DNA from: Pasteurellaceae bacterium LFhippo2
GTDB taxonomy: Bacteria; Pseudomonadota; Gammaproteobacteria; Enterobacterales; Pasteurellaceae
DNA length: 64,000 nt
Direction: 5' to 3'
NCBI GenBank assembly: GCA_029852775.1
Contig: LEKJ01000028.1
Location: forward strand, 143,079-207,078
Both the position numbers and the translations under genes were made by a program. Below the pieces are notes generated by a model that worked only from the letters and a program-made list of their open reading frames with translations, was not told where the DNA came from and made no database searches. Positions 19,351-27,045 of the stretch are shown here, in pieces (position 1 is the first letter of the stretch; each line of letters starts with the position of its first letter).

Positions 19351-19375
19351 GTAGGGGCGGGTTTTATACCCGCCC
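19351..19375 (+). repeat. REP-like element (GTAG + GGGCGGG hairpin)
   Basis: GTAG followed by the hairpin GGGCGGG-TTTTA-CCCGCCC, just after arcB. Confidence 0.65.
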
Positions 19376-19380
19376 TTTAT

Positions 19381-19439
19381 ATTACGAATGCTTCGCCATT
19401 TCCCTTCGACAAGCTCAGGGAGAGCGGAGCAATCGTAAT
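19381..19439. repeat. 59-nt nested palindrome between arcB and gyrA
   Basis: Outer arms ATTACGA (19381-19387) and TCGTAAT (19433-19439) enclose a second stem (GCTTCGC/GCGGAGC with one wobble). In the centre CCCT and AGGG surround TCGACAAGCTC. It sits exactly between two converging genes and may serve as a terminator as well as a mobile repeat. Confidence 0.6.
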
Positions 19440-19445
19440 CAATGA

Positions 19446-22112
19446 CTATTCTTCACTGCTTTCTACACTGTTTTCGTCATTCTCATCTTCGATTTCACAG
19501 ATACGCTCTAAGCTCACTACCTGCTCATCTTCAGCGGTGCGAATAATACGAACACCTTGTGTATTACGTCCTACTAATGCCACTTCATTTACACGTGTAC
19601 GCACTAAAGTACCCGCATCAGTAATCAACATAATTTGGTCGTTTTCTTCAACTTGAACAGCTGCCACAACTTTACCGTTACGTTCGCTTGTCTTAATTGA
19701 TACAACACCTTTCGTCGCACGAGACTTAATTGGGTATTCACTTAATGCAGTACGTTTACCGAAACCGTTTTGAGTTACCGTTAAGATATCGCCTTCATTA
19801 TGTGGAATTACAAGTGATACCACTTTGTCTGCGGTTAAGTTCACACTTGAAGTATCTTCTGCTTCTTCGTTTTCGATTGGTTCGATTTCTGCATCTTCAA
19901 TATCATCGGCAAGCTCGGTTGTTGCAAGTTTAATACCACGAACACCCGTTGCTACACGACCCATACTACGAACTGCTTTTTCCGCAAAACGCACTACACG
20001 ACCTTGCGCAGAGAAGAGCATAATTTCGCTATCACCATTAGTAATATCGACACCAATTAGCTCATCGCCTTCGCGAAGTTTTAACGCAATCAGACCGCTT
20101 GAACGAACATTTGCGAACGCATCTAAAGATACTTTCTTCACAACACCACTTGCGGTTGCCATAAAGATAAATTTATCTGCGCTAAATTCACCATTTGGAA
20201 TTGGAAGAATTGCGGTGATACGCTCATTTTCTTCTTTTACAAGCGGAAGAATATTCACAATTGGTGTACCACGTGCGCCACGGCTTGCTTGCGGTAATTG
20301 ATACACTTTTAATTGATATAAACGACCACGACTTGAGAAACATAAAATCGTATCGTGGGTATTCGCCACTAATAGTTTCTCAATAAAGTCATCTTCTTTC
20401 ATCTTCGTTGCTGACTTACCTTTACCGCCACGACGCTGTGCTTCGTAGTCTGAAAGCGGTTGGTATTTCACATAACCTTCGTGTGAAAGGGTTACAACAA
20501 CATCTTCTTGAGCGATTAAGTCTTCAAGATTAATATCACCCGAAGCCGCAGTAATTTCAGTACGACGTTCATCGCCAAAGTTTGCTTTAACTAATTCAAG
20601 TTCTTCACGAATGACTTCCATTAAACGCTCAGAACTATTTAAGATGTGAAGTAATGCAGCAATTTCAGTTAATTTCTCTTTATATTCATCGATGATCTTA
20701 TCGTATTCTAAACCTGTTAAACGTTGTAAACGAAGTTCTAGAATTGATTTTGCCTGTACATCAGATAAGTAGTATTTACCATCACGCACACCAAATTCAG
20801 CAGCTAAACCATCTGGGCGAGCAACATCAATACCTGCAGCTTCAAGCATTGGCGCTACATTGTGTAATTCCCAAGAGCGAGAAAGTAATTTTTCTTGTGC
20901 TTCATCTGCTGTTTTTGAACCACGAATTAATTCGATAATTTCATCGATATTTGCAAGAGCAATAGCATAACCTTCTAAGATATGCGCACGCTCACGGGCT
21001 TTACGTAATTCAAAAATAGTACGACGAGTAACCACTTCACGACGGTGTAATACGAATGCTTCAATGATCTGTTTTAAATTGAAGATTTTTGGCTGGCCGT
21101 GATCAAGGGCAACCATATTGATACCAAAGGTAACTTGCATTTGTGTAAGAGCGTATAGGTTATTTAAAACCACTTCACCTACAGCATCACGTTTGATGTC
21201 AATTTCAATGCGCAAACCTTGTTTATTTGAAACATCTTTTACACTACTGATACCTTCGATTTTTTTCTCATTCACTAACTCAGCAATTTTTCTCACTAAG
21301 TTTGCTTTGTTTACTTGGTATGGGATTTCAGTCACGATAATTTGTTCGCGACCTTTTTCAAGTACTTCTACACTCGCTTTTGCGCGAACATAGACTTTAC
21401 CACGCCCAGTACGATAGGCATCTTCAATCCCTTTACGACCATTGATAATCGCAGCTGTTGGGAAGTCCGGGCCTGGAATATGTTGCATTAATTCTTCGAT
21501 AGTGATTTGATCATTTTCGATATAAGCAAGACAGCCGTTTAATACTTCATTTAAGTTATGTGGCGGGATATTGGTTGCCATACCAACGGCGATACCTGAT
21601 GAACCGTTTACTAATAACGCAGGGATTTTGGTTGGTAACACATCTGGAATCATCTCTTTGCCATCATAGTTAGGCGAGAAATCAACAGTTTCTTTATCTA
21701 AATCCGTTAATAATTCCTGTGTGATTTTTTGCATGCGGACTTCGGTATAACGCATCGCCGCTGGTGCATCGCCATCGATAGAACCAAAGTTTCCTTGCCC
21801 ATCGACTAACATATAGCGAAGTGAGAAAGGCTGTGCCATACGTACAATGGTGTCATATACCGCTGAATCACCGTGTGGGTGATATTTACCGATAACGTCA
21901 CCAACAACACGTGCAGATTTTACATGTGCTTTATTGTAAACGTTATTATTTTGATCCATTGAAAATAGTACGCGGCGGTGAACTGGCTTTAAGCCGTCAC
22001 GAACATCAGGCAATGCACGCCCAACAATTACTGACATTGCATAGTCTAGGTAGGAGGTTTTCAGTTCTTCTTCAATACTGATGGGGGTAATATCTTTGGC
22101 CAATTCGCTCAT
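19446..22112 (-). CDS. gyrA: DNA gyrase subunit A
   Basis: An 888-residue type II topoisomerase subunit that cuts and rejoins DNA to introduce negative supercoils with GyrB (encoded at 44.6 kb here). It shows the catalytic Tyr in [10 protein letters not shown] (near residue 122), the quinolone region [14 protein letters not shown] with Ser and Asp at the positions of E. coli S83 and D87 (wild type), and C-terminal beta-pinwheel repeats with a GyrA box (QRRGGKGKS). The C-terminal tail is acidic. The promoter has a perfect TATAAT. The gene is not linked to gyrB, as in most gamma-proteobacteria. Confidence 0.97.
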   Translation of the reverse strand: MSELAKDITPISIEEELKTSYLDYAMSVIVGRALPDVRDGLKPVHRRVLFSMDQNNNVYNKAHVKSARVVGDVIGKYHPHGDSAVYDTIVRMAQPFSLRYMLVDGQGNFGSIDGDAPAAMRYTEVRMQKITQELLTDLDKETVDFSPNYDGKEMIPDVLPTKIPALLVNGSSGIAVGMATNIPPHNLNEVLNGCLAYIENDQITIEELMQHIPGPDFPTAAIINGRKGIEDAYRTGRGKVYVRAKASVEVLEKGREQIIVTEIPYQVNKANLVRKIAELVNEKKIEGISSVKDVSNKQGLRIEIDIKRDAVGEVVLNNLYALTQMQVTFGINMVALDHGQPKIFNLKQIIEAFVLHRREVVTRRTIFELRKARERAHILEGYAIALANIDEIIELIRGSKTADEAQEKLLSRSWELHNVAPMLEAAGIDVARPDGLAAEFGVRDGKYYLSDVQAKSILELRLQRLTGLEYDKIIDEYKEKLTEIAALLHILNSSERLMEVIREELELVKANFGDERRTEITAASGDINLEDLIAQEDVVVTLSHEGYVKYQPLSDYEAQRRGGKGKSATKMKEDDFIEKLLVANTHDTILCFSSRGRLYQLKVYQLPQASRGARGTPIVNILPLVKEENERITAILPIPNGEFSADKFIFMATASGVVKKVSLDAFANVRSSGLIALKLREGDELIGVDITNGDSEIMLFSAQGRVVRFAEKAVRSMGRVATGVRGIKLATTELADDIEDAEIEPIENEEAEDTSSVNLTADKVVSLVIPHNEGDILTVTQNGFGKRTALSEYPIKSRATKGVVSIKTSERNGKVVAAVQVEENDQIMLITDAGTLVRTRVNEVALVGRNTQGVRIIRTAEDEQVVSLERICEIEDENDENSVESSEE

Positions 22113-22138
22113 TGAGATTTCCTAATCAAGTTAAAAAT

Positions 22139-22178
22139 GCCCCAATAGAAATGGGGACGAAAATTAGCCGAGATTATA
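22139..22178 (-). promoter_or_regulatory. gyrA promoter -10 and leader hairpin
   Basis: On the minus strand TATAAT (22178-22173) is followed in the transcript by a hairpin GTCCCCAT-TTCT-ATTGGGGC (22158-22139), ending some 26 nt before the gyrA ATG. A clear -35 is not visible; gyrase promoters are often relaxation-sensitive, but this is not shown by the sequence. Confidence 0.5.
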
Positions 22179-22277
22179 GCATAGAATGGTTAAAAATGGG
22201 GGATTTAGTTGATTGTTTGAATAAATTATTAGGTGTTTTGTAAGTGATGAAGAGGCGGTTAGAGGGCTTTAATAAGA

Positions 22278-22568
22278 TTAATGCTTTTCGATCTTTTCTC
22301 TTTTTTCTAATTCAGCTTTAACAAGCTCATCATCAGCGAAAAACCAAATAAACGCAATAATACCGCCTAAAATACAAAATGCTAAAACAAAATCATTGAT
22401 GAAGAAAGCTATAACAAGTAGCACTAAAACAGCAGTAAGCAACGGCACGATCAAAGGTGCAATAAGTCCAATAAATGCAACGGCAAGCGTAAGTAATACG
22501 CCCCCAAATACAACAGCACCAACAAGAACAACCATCGCTAAGAAAATGAATGAGAATGTACCAAGCAT
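22278..22568 (-). CDS. Small hydrophobic membrane protein, unknown function
   Basis: A 96-residue protein with three or four closely packed hydrophobic helices (about residues 5-30, 33-55, 58-82) and a short charged C-terminal tail (DDELVKAELEKREKIEKH). An excellent ribosome binding site (AGGGGGA) precedes the ATG, supporting a real gene. I do not recognise the family with confidence; similar short proteins of unknown role are common in Pasteurellaceae. It sits beside gyrA and borders the mobile-element remnant. Confidence 0.6.
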   Translation of the reverse strand: MLGTFSFIFLAMVVLVGAVVFGGVLLTLAVAFIGLIAPLIVPLLTAVLVLLVIAFFINDFVLAFCILGGIIAFIWFFADDELVKAELEKREKIEKH

Positions 22569-22626
22569 AGTTCCCCCTATCTATTTTCTGCATATTCGGA
22601 AAAATAAAGCGCATTGTCAATCCATC

Positions 22627-22645
22627 TTTAACAAATTTTGTTAAA
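22627..22645. promoter_or_regulatory. Perfect 19-bp palindrome upstream of the phage remnant
   Basis: TTTAACAAA-T-TTTGTTAAA lies between the small membrane protein gene and the tape-measure remnant. It looks like an operator, but no regulator is identifiable. Confidence 0.4.
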
Positions 22646-22701
22646 CACTTCACAAAATTACACCATTCATAATAGTAAACAAATCATTATAGGAATTTAT
22701 T

Positions 22702-23375
22702 ATGAGTCAAAATTTAAAAATTCAAGTTTTGTTATCTGCTATAGATAAACTGACTGCGCCTTTTCGAGATGCGTCAGCAGAAGCGCAAAAATTAGCAAAA
22801 AAATTAGAATCAGCTAAAAATGCAGAAAAAAAGTTAGCGGATAAACAAAAATTAATTGATAGCTATAAAAAATTAAAACTAGGTTTAAATGAAAGTGGGC
22901 AAAAGTTAAAAGAAGCGCAAGAGAAAGCAAAACAATTAGCTCAACAATTTAATCAAACTGCTGAACCGACTAAAAAATGAAACGAGAGCTAGAAAACGCA
23001 CAAAAAGCGGTGTTAAAGCTCAAGCAAGAACAGCATGATCATATCATTAAATTACAAGGTTCACGCAAAGCATTAGCGGATAACGGAATAAATACTCGAA
23101 AGCTATCTAGTGCGCAACGAGAGTTGCAACAGCAAATGCAAAAAGCAAATAAAACCGTTAAAGAACAAGATGAACGGTTAAAACTGCTAAATCAACGTGC
23201 AGCCACTCAACAACGCTATAAGCAACAAGTTGCGAATTTACGTCAAACAGGCGATAACTTACGCTATATGGGGCAAAGTGCAGAGCAGATTGCGCAACAA
23301 ATTCAAAAAGCGTTAGCCGACCAACAACGCAAGGCGCAAGCCAAAGCGCGCAGTAGTCTGCGCGACCGTTATTAA
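22702..23375 (+). pseudogene. Phage tail tape-measure protein remnant, frameshifted
   Basis: Two abutting reading frames (22702-22980, 92 residues; 22977-23375, 132 residues) read as one protein if a single base slips at the A6 run ACTAAAAAATGA (22967-22980): NQTAEPTKK continues into MKRELENAQKAV. The fused sequence resembles the N-terminal coiled-coil part of P2/Mu-like tape-measure proteins (IQVLLSAIDKLTAPFRDASA, AQKAVLKLKQEQ, LADNGINTRKLSSAQREL). Intact tape-measure proteins are usually over 600 residues. This one stops after about 224, so it is truncated as well as shifted. The slip could also be a -1 programmed frameshift or a homopolymer sequencing error, but the truncation argues for decay. 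Confidence 0.75.
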
Positions 23376-23379
23376 TCAA

Positions 23380-23398
23380 AGCCCTACGGGGCTTTTTT
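23380..23398 (+). terminator. Terminator after the tape-measure remnant
   Basis: AGCCC-TACG-GGGCT followed by six T, directly behind the remnant. Confidence 0.8.
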
Positions 23399-23400
23399 GC

Positions 23401-23429
23401 TTGCATTGCTAAGGCTGTTATTTTATGAT
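23401..23429 (+). promoter_or_regulatory. Predicted promoter for the toxin-pair operon
   Basis: TTGCAT (23401-23406), 17-bp spacer, TATGAT (23424-23429), about 27 nt before the 179-residue ORF. It suggests that the pair is transcribed independently of the phage remnant. Confidence 0.5.
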
Positions 23430-23455
23430 CAGCTGAACTTAATAGGTGGCAGAAT

Positions 23456-23995
23456 ATGAAAAAATTAAAACAGAATAGCAAAGCGCTAAAAGGCGTGAGT
23501 CTTGCGATGGGAATTGTTGCGTCATTTTTTAGTGCAGAAACACAAGCTTATCCAAAGCAGAAAGACGTTTTACAGGTTATTCATCAAGTAAAAAGTGTAT
23601 CTGCAACCTTAACACAACATATTGAAAATCAATCAATACAGCTTTTTGGTGAATTATCTAAGCTCACGCAAACAGTGAGCTTATTAAATGCTGTTGTGCG
23701 CTCAATGAAACAACCAGAAAAAGTTGTTGATGATATTACAGCGATTGACTTTATGTTGGAAAAGCTCGCGGACAGTATTCGTATGACCTATGCACAGCAT
23801 TTTAGACATCAAGCAGATGATAGAGCTATTTTTAAAAATTATAAAAATGAGATTTTCCGTTTTAATCTTTTTGCTATTAAATTGCGCCAAGAACTCGGTT
23901 TATATCAAGTGGTGCCAAGTCAAAATTCGGTAACGCAACAAGATTTAGACATTCTTATCGCAGATAGTAATAAACGGTATGCAGTCAATGGCTAA
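23456..23995 (+). CDS. Uncharacterised protein overlapping a YafO-like toxin gene
   Basis: A 179-residue ORF with an AGGTGG ribosome binding site. The start MKKLKQNSKALKGVSLAMGI is basic then hydrophobic, ending near ETQAYP, and could be a signal peptide or membrane anchor. The rest is mainly helical and polar, with a possible helix VIHQVKSVSATLTQHIENQS. I do not recognise a family. Its end overlaps the start of the downstream YafO-like gene by 8-17 nt, so the two are translationally coupled. Known YafO partners (YafN) are small Phd-like antitoxins, which this does not resemble. It may be a new partner, an unrelated phage protein, or a lysis-type product. Confidence 0.6.
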   Translation: MKKLKQNSKALKGVSLAMGIVASFFSAETQAYPKQKDVLQVIHQVKSVSATLTQHIENQSIQLFGELSKLTQTVSLLNAVVRSMKQPEKVVDDITAIDFMLEKLADSIRMTYAQHFRHQADDRAIFKNYKNEIFRFNLFAIKLRQELGLYQVVPSQNSVTQQDLDILIADSNKRYAVNG

Positions 23996-24413
23996 TATTT
24001 ACTGTTGTAAACACCTAACCGCACAAGAGTCTTTATTGCCATTTGTGCAAGACCTAGTTCAACATATTCAAAGCCATTTTACTCTTTACCCAACCACAAT
24101 AGGTAATTCTGGTGGGTTTGAAGAAAATCCACGAGCAATGATTGCCAAAATTCGCAAAGTGCATATTGCCGTTTCTGATGCCGATTTTGACAAATGGCGC
24201 AATAAAACAGGGCAACAACGCAAAAGTGACAATTATCTCATTTACACTATTCACGATTTTGAAGATGATATTTTAATTTTAGATTTTATTTCACCAGAAG
24301 CACATAAGCGTATTAGAAATCGGTTAGCTGATTTAGTTTTAATCGCTGAAGATTTTCAAGATAGCTATCCTGAAAAATTTGCAGAAAAGTACAATCAACT
24401 CTTTATCGAATAG
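23988..24413 (+). CDS. YafO-family toxin (ribosome-dependent mRNA interferase)
   Basis: 141 residues from the ATG at 23988; an alternative in-frame ATG at 23979 adds three. The pattern IRKVHIAVSDADFDKWR...NYLIYTIHDFEDDILILDFI...EAHKRIRN...LADLVLIAEDFQ matches my memory of E. coli YafO (RVAHIHLA... HLVYC... WLLIAILKPEPHKLARD...MHKIGKMAEAFR) in spacing and key His/Arg residues. YafO-type toxins cleave mRNA on the 50S subunit near start codons. The gene sits at the end of a two-gene unit followed by a strong terminator, inside a mobile-element remnant. The partner upstream is not a recognisable YafN. Family assignment is by eye and needs a profile search. Confidence 0.68.
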   Translation: MANIYCCKHLTAQESLLPFVQDLVQHIQSHFTLYPTTIGNSGGFEENPRAMIAKIRKVHIAVSDADFDKWRNKTGQQRKSDNYLIYTIHDFEDDILILDFISPEAHKRIRNRLADLVLIAEDFQDSYPEKFAEKYNQLFIE

Positions 24414-24433
24414 ATCCCACTTCCCAGTGGGAT
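24414..24433 (+). terminator. Terminator of the toxin-pair operon
   Basis: ATCCCAC (24414-24420) pairs with GTGGGAT (24427-24433), followed by TTTTT, right after the toxin stop codon. Confidence 0.85.
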
Positions 24434-24489
24434 TTTTCATTTTTTGTTATCCCCAAATCCACACTCCCAACCGCTCTACCTAGGGCGGT

Positions 24490-24645
24490 TTTTAAATGAC
24501 AATTAATCTGAATGGCACATACATTAGCACATACTATTTTTATTTGTTGTTGTAGGTTTTTGTGAGTTCTTGTAAGGATTGAAATGTATCTAAATACTTG
24601 AAATATTTATAATTATTTGTTTTTGTGAGTTATTGAGAGTTTTAA
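24490..24645. other. Candidate attachment-site region of an integrated element
   Basis: AT-rich non-coding stretch between the remnant and the tRNA genes. It holds the paired words TGGCACATACATT and TAGCACATACT near 24509-24530, and the repeated word TTTTTGTGAGTT at about 24556 and 24622. Such CACA/CACAC words and direct repeats next to tRNA genes are typical of integrase-recognised ends, but no integrase gene is present. Confidence 0.4.
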
Positions 24646-24649
24646 AAAT

Positions 24650-24722
24650 GGAGGCGTGTCCCGGAGTCGAACCGAGCTACATGGATTTGCAATCCAGTGC
24701 ATAACCGCTTTGCTAACACGCC
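24650..24722 (-). tRNA. tRNA-Cys (GCA)
   Basis: Minus-strand cloverleaf beginning GGCGTGT and ending ACACGCC-T-CCA, with encoded CCA. The anticodon loop ATTGCAA gives anticodon GCA (Cys), and the T-loop is GGTTCGACTCC. It follows tRNA-Gly by 18 nt, as in the enteric glyW-cysT-leuZ operon; no tRNA-Leu follows here. Confidence 0.95.
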
Positions 24723-24740
24723 GTAAGATTTGAAAAAAAA

Positions 24741-24816
<76 letters not shown>

Positions 24817-24844
24817 ATTTGAGTTGTTGTTGAAAACGGTGTGC

Positions 24845-24872
24845 ATTTTACGGATTTATACAAAGCTGTCAA
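24845..24872 (-). promoter_or_regulatory. Promoter of the tRNA-Gly/tRNA-Cys unit
   Basis: Reading the minus strand: perfect -35 TTGACA (24872-24867), 16-bp spacer, TAAAAT (24850-24845), about 30 nt upstream of the tRNA-Gly 5' end. Confidence 0.75.
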
Positions 24873-25026
24873 ATGTTTATTTTATAAAAATAATTTAAAA
24901 GTCGAAAAAAAGATCGTTATGTTGTTTTTTTAGTAAAGATGATTGAGTTTTAGGATAAAAAAGAATAACCTAATTGAGAATTGATTTTATTACCGTTATT
25001 AGTAATTCAAAACTTAAGGAGATTTT

Positions 25027-25842
25027 ATGCGTTTAGCATCTATGGCATTGGCGATTTCAAGCTTATTCTTTGCAACTCAAGCCGTTGCAGTTGATTTAAC
25101 TAAAGAAACTCAAGCTTACAAAGAGTTTGTAGTTGAGCAGATTGACCATTTGGTAACGGATACGGAGAAATTTGTAACGTACTTAAAAGAAGGCGATGTG
25201 CAAAAAGCGAAGCAAATTTATCCGCTTGCACGTATGTACTTTGAGCGTTCAGAGCCGATTGCAGAAAGCTTTGGCGATTTAGATCCGCGTATTGATGCGC
25301 GTTTAGCGGATTTAACGGAAGAAGGCAAAACAGAAAATGACTGGTCTGGTTTCCATAAAATTGAAAAAGTACTTTGGGAAGAGAATACAACCAAAGGCAC
25401 AGAAGTGACAGCAGATCAGCTCTTAAAAGACGTTAAAGAGTTGAGAGCAAAAATTCCAACGGCAGAAGTTACCCCTGAATTGATGATTACTGGTGCTGTG
25501 GATTTATTAAATGAAGTTTCAACAACAAAAGTAACGGGCGAAGAAGAAATCTTCTCAAAAACAGACCTTTATGATTTCAAAGCGAATATTGAAGGGGCGG
25601 AAAAAATCTATGAGCTTTTCAAAGCGAAGTTAGAGAAGAAAGATGGCAAATTAGCGAAAGAAATTGCGGATCGCTTTGCCGATGTTAATGCGCTGTTAGC
25701 GAAACATAATCAAGCAAAAGAAGGCTATGACTATGTTGGTTACGATAAATTATCTGCTGACGATATTAAAGCTCTTGCGGAAGCAGTTAATAAATTAGGT
25801 GAGCCATTAGCCCAAATGGGTGTGTTACTTGAAGGAAAATAA
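25027..25842 (+). CDS. efeO: Iron-uptake periplasmic protein EfeO (imelysin/M75 domain)
   Basis: A 271-residue protein with a signal peptide (residues 1-22, ending TQAVAVD) and a single imelysin domain containing the hallmark HxxE motif in GFHKIEKVLW (near residue 110). It lacks the N-terminal cupredoxin domain of E. coli EfeO, so it is the short form. It is probably the periplasmic iron-binding partner of the EfeU permease. First gene of efeO-efeB-efeU: 3 nt separate it from efeB. The upstream region is AT-rich and a clear Fur box could not be identified. An AAGGAG site precedes the ATG. Confidence 0.9.
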   Translation: MRLASMALAISSLFFATQAVAVDLTKETQAYKEFVVEQIDHLVTDTEKFVTYLKEGDVQKAKQIYPLARMYFERSEPIAESFGDLDPRIDARLADLTEEGKTENDWSGFHKIEKVLWEENTTKGTEVTADQLLKDVKELRAKIPTAEVTPELMITGAVDLLNEVSTTKVTGEEEIFSKTDLYDFKANIEGAEKIYELFKAKLEKKDGKLAKEIADRFADVNALLAKHNQAKEGYDYVGYDKLSADDIKALAEAVNKLGEPLAQMGVLLEGK

Positions 25843-25845
25843 ACA

Positions 25846-27045
25846 ATGAGCGAATCACATTTTCAAAGTGGTCGCCGTGATTTTCTAAAACAGAGTGCAA
25901 TTTTAGGTGCTGGCATTTTTGCTAGCACCGCTTATGCTTTAGAACCACGCATTACACCACAAATCAAAAATATCTATCCTTTCTATCATCAATATCAGCA
26001 AGGAATTGCTACGCCTGCCCAAAAAAATATCTACTTTATGGTTGTTGATTTACACACAACCGATATCGAAAAAATCAAAGAGATGTTCCAAACTTGGACG
26101 GCTTATAGTGCGAATCTCACATTAGGGAAAAACGTTAAACAGTATGGCGATAATATCTATGTTCCCCCCGTTGATACAGGCGAAGCGGATAGTCTAAATC
26201 CTTACCATTTAACGCTAACCTTTGGGGTAAGTCCGACTTTCTTTGATAAGTTAGGCATTAGCAAATTAAAACCTGAAGAGTTAAAAGAACTTCCCCATTT
26301 TCCACGTGATCAGCTGAAAGCGGAATATACAGGGGGAGATATCTGTATTCAAGCTTGTGCGAACGATCCGCAAGTAGCATTCCACGCAGTGCGTAATTTA
26401 GTACGTATTGGGCGTGCGAATATCACAATGCGCTGGAGTCAAGCTGGTTTTAACTCTTATGAAGGTAGTGATACTCCACGTAATTTATTCGGTTTCAAAG
26501 ATGGCACAGGTAATCCACAAGGGGAAGAGTTAGCGAAAACCGTGTGGTATCAAAAAGATAACTGGTTAAAAGGTGGTTCTTTCTTAGTAGCACGCCGAGT
26601 GCAGATGCATTTGGAAACCTGGGATCGTACAAATTTAATGGGGCAAGAAGAGACCTTTGGTCGCCATCGTGATTCGGGGGCGCCGATTGGTATGAAAAAC
26701 GAATTTGATTCGGTCGATATTCATCAAAAAGATGCGAAAGGCAATACGGTTATCCCAGAAATTTCCCATTTACATTTAGCGAAGAAAACGGGGTTAAGTA
26801 TTTTGCGTCGCTCTTTCTCTTATTCGAGTGGCGTTGATACTAGAACAGGGCAGTTTGATGCCGGCTTGCTGTTTATCTCATTTCAAAAAGATCCACAACA
26901 ATTTATCACTATTCAAAATAGCTTAGGCAATATCGACAAAATGAATGAATATATCACTCATATTGGCAGTGGCTTATTTGCGTGTTTTGCAGGAGTAAAA
27001 GACGAAAATGATTATCTGGGCAAAGCGTTATTTGACGCAATTTAA
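25846..27045 (+). CDS. efeB: Dye-decolourising haem peroxidase EfeB (Tat-exported)
   Basis: A 399-residue Dyp-type peroxidase. It has a twin-arginine signal (SGRRDFLKQSAILGAG, cleavage near STAYA), the GxxDG signature in FGFKDGTGNPQG (near residue 220) holding the catalytic Asp, and the haem-ligand His/Arg region TFGRHRDSGAPIG (near 275). EfeB oxidises ferrous iron, or as proposed by some removes iron from haem, in the periplasm for import by EfeU. It starts 3 nt after efeO and overlaps the beginning of efeU by 38 nt. All family signatures are intact. Confidence 0.93.
   Translation: MSESHFQSGRRDFLKQSAILGAGIFASTAYALEPRITPQIKNIYPFYHQYQQGIATPAQKNIYFMVVDLHTTDIEKIKEMFQTWTAYSANLTLGKNVKQYGDNIYVPPVDTGEADSLNPYHLTLTFGVSPTFFDKLGISKLKPEELKELPHFPRDQLKAEYTGGDICIQACANDPQVAFHAVRNLVRIGRANITMRWSQAGFNSYEGSDTPRNLFGFKDGTGNPQGEELAKTVWYQKDNWLKGGSFLVARRVQMHLETWDRTNLMGQEETFGRHRDSGAPIGMKNEFDSVDIHQKDAKGNTVIPEISHLHLAKKTGLSILRRSFSYSSGVDTRTGQFDAGLLFISFQKDPQQFITIQNSLGNIDKMNEYITHIGSGLFACFAGVKDENDYLGKALFDAI

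Noticed and set aside
19825-20301. 158-aa plus-strand ORF inside gyrA
   Set aside because: It is the antisense shadow of the gyrA C-terminal domain, without start signals.
24950-25026. Fur box in front of efeO
   Set aside because: The best stretch (TGAGAATTGATTTTA) matches the Fur consensus poorly, so it is not claimed.
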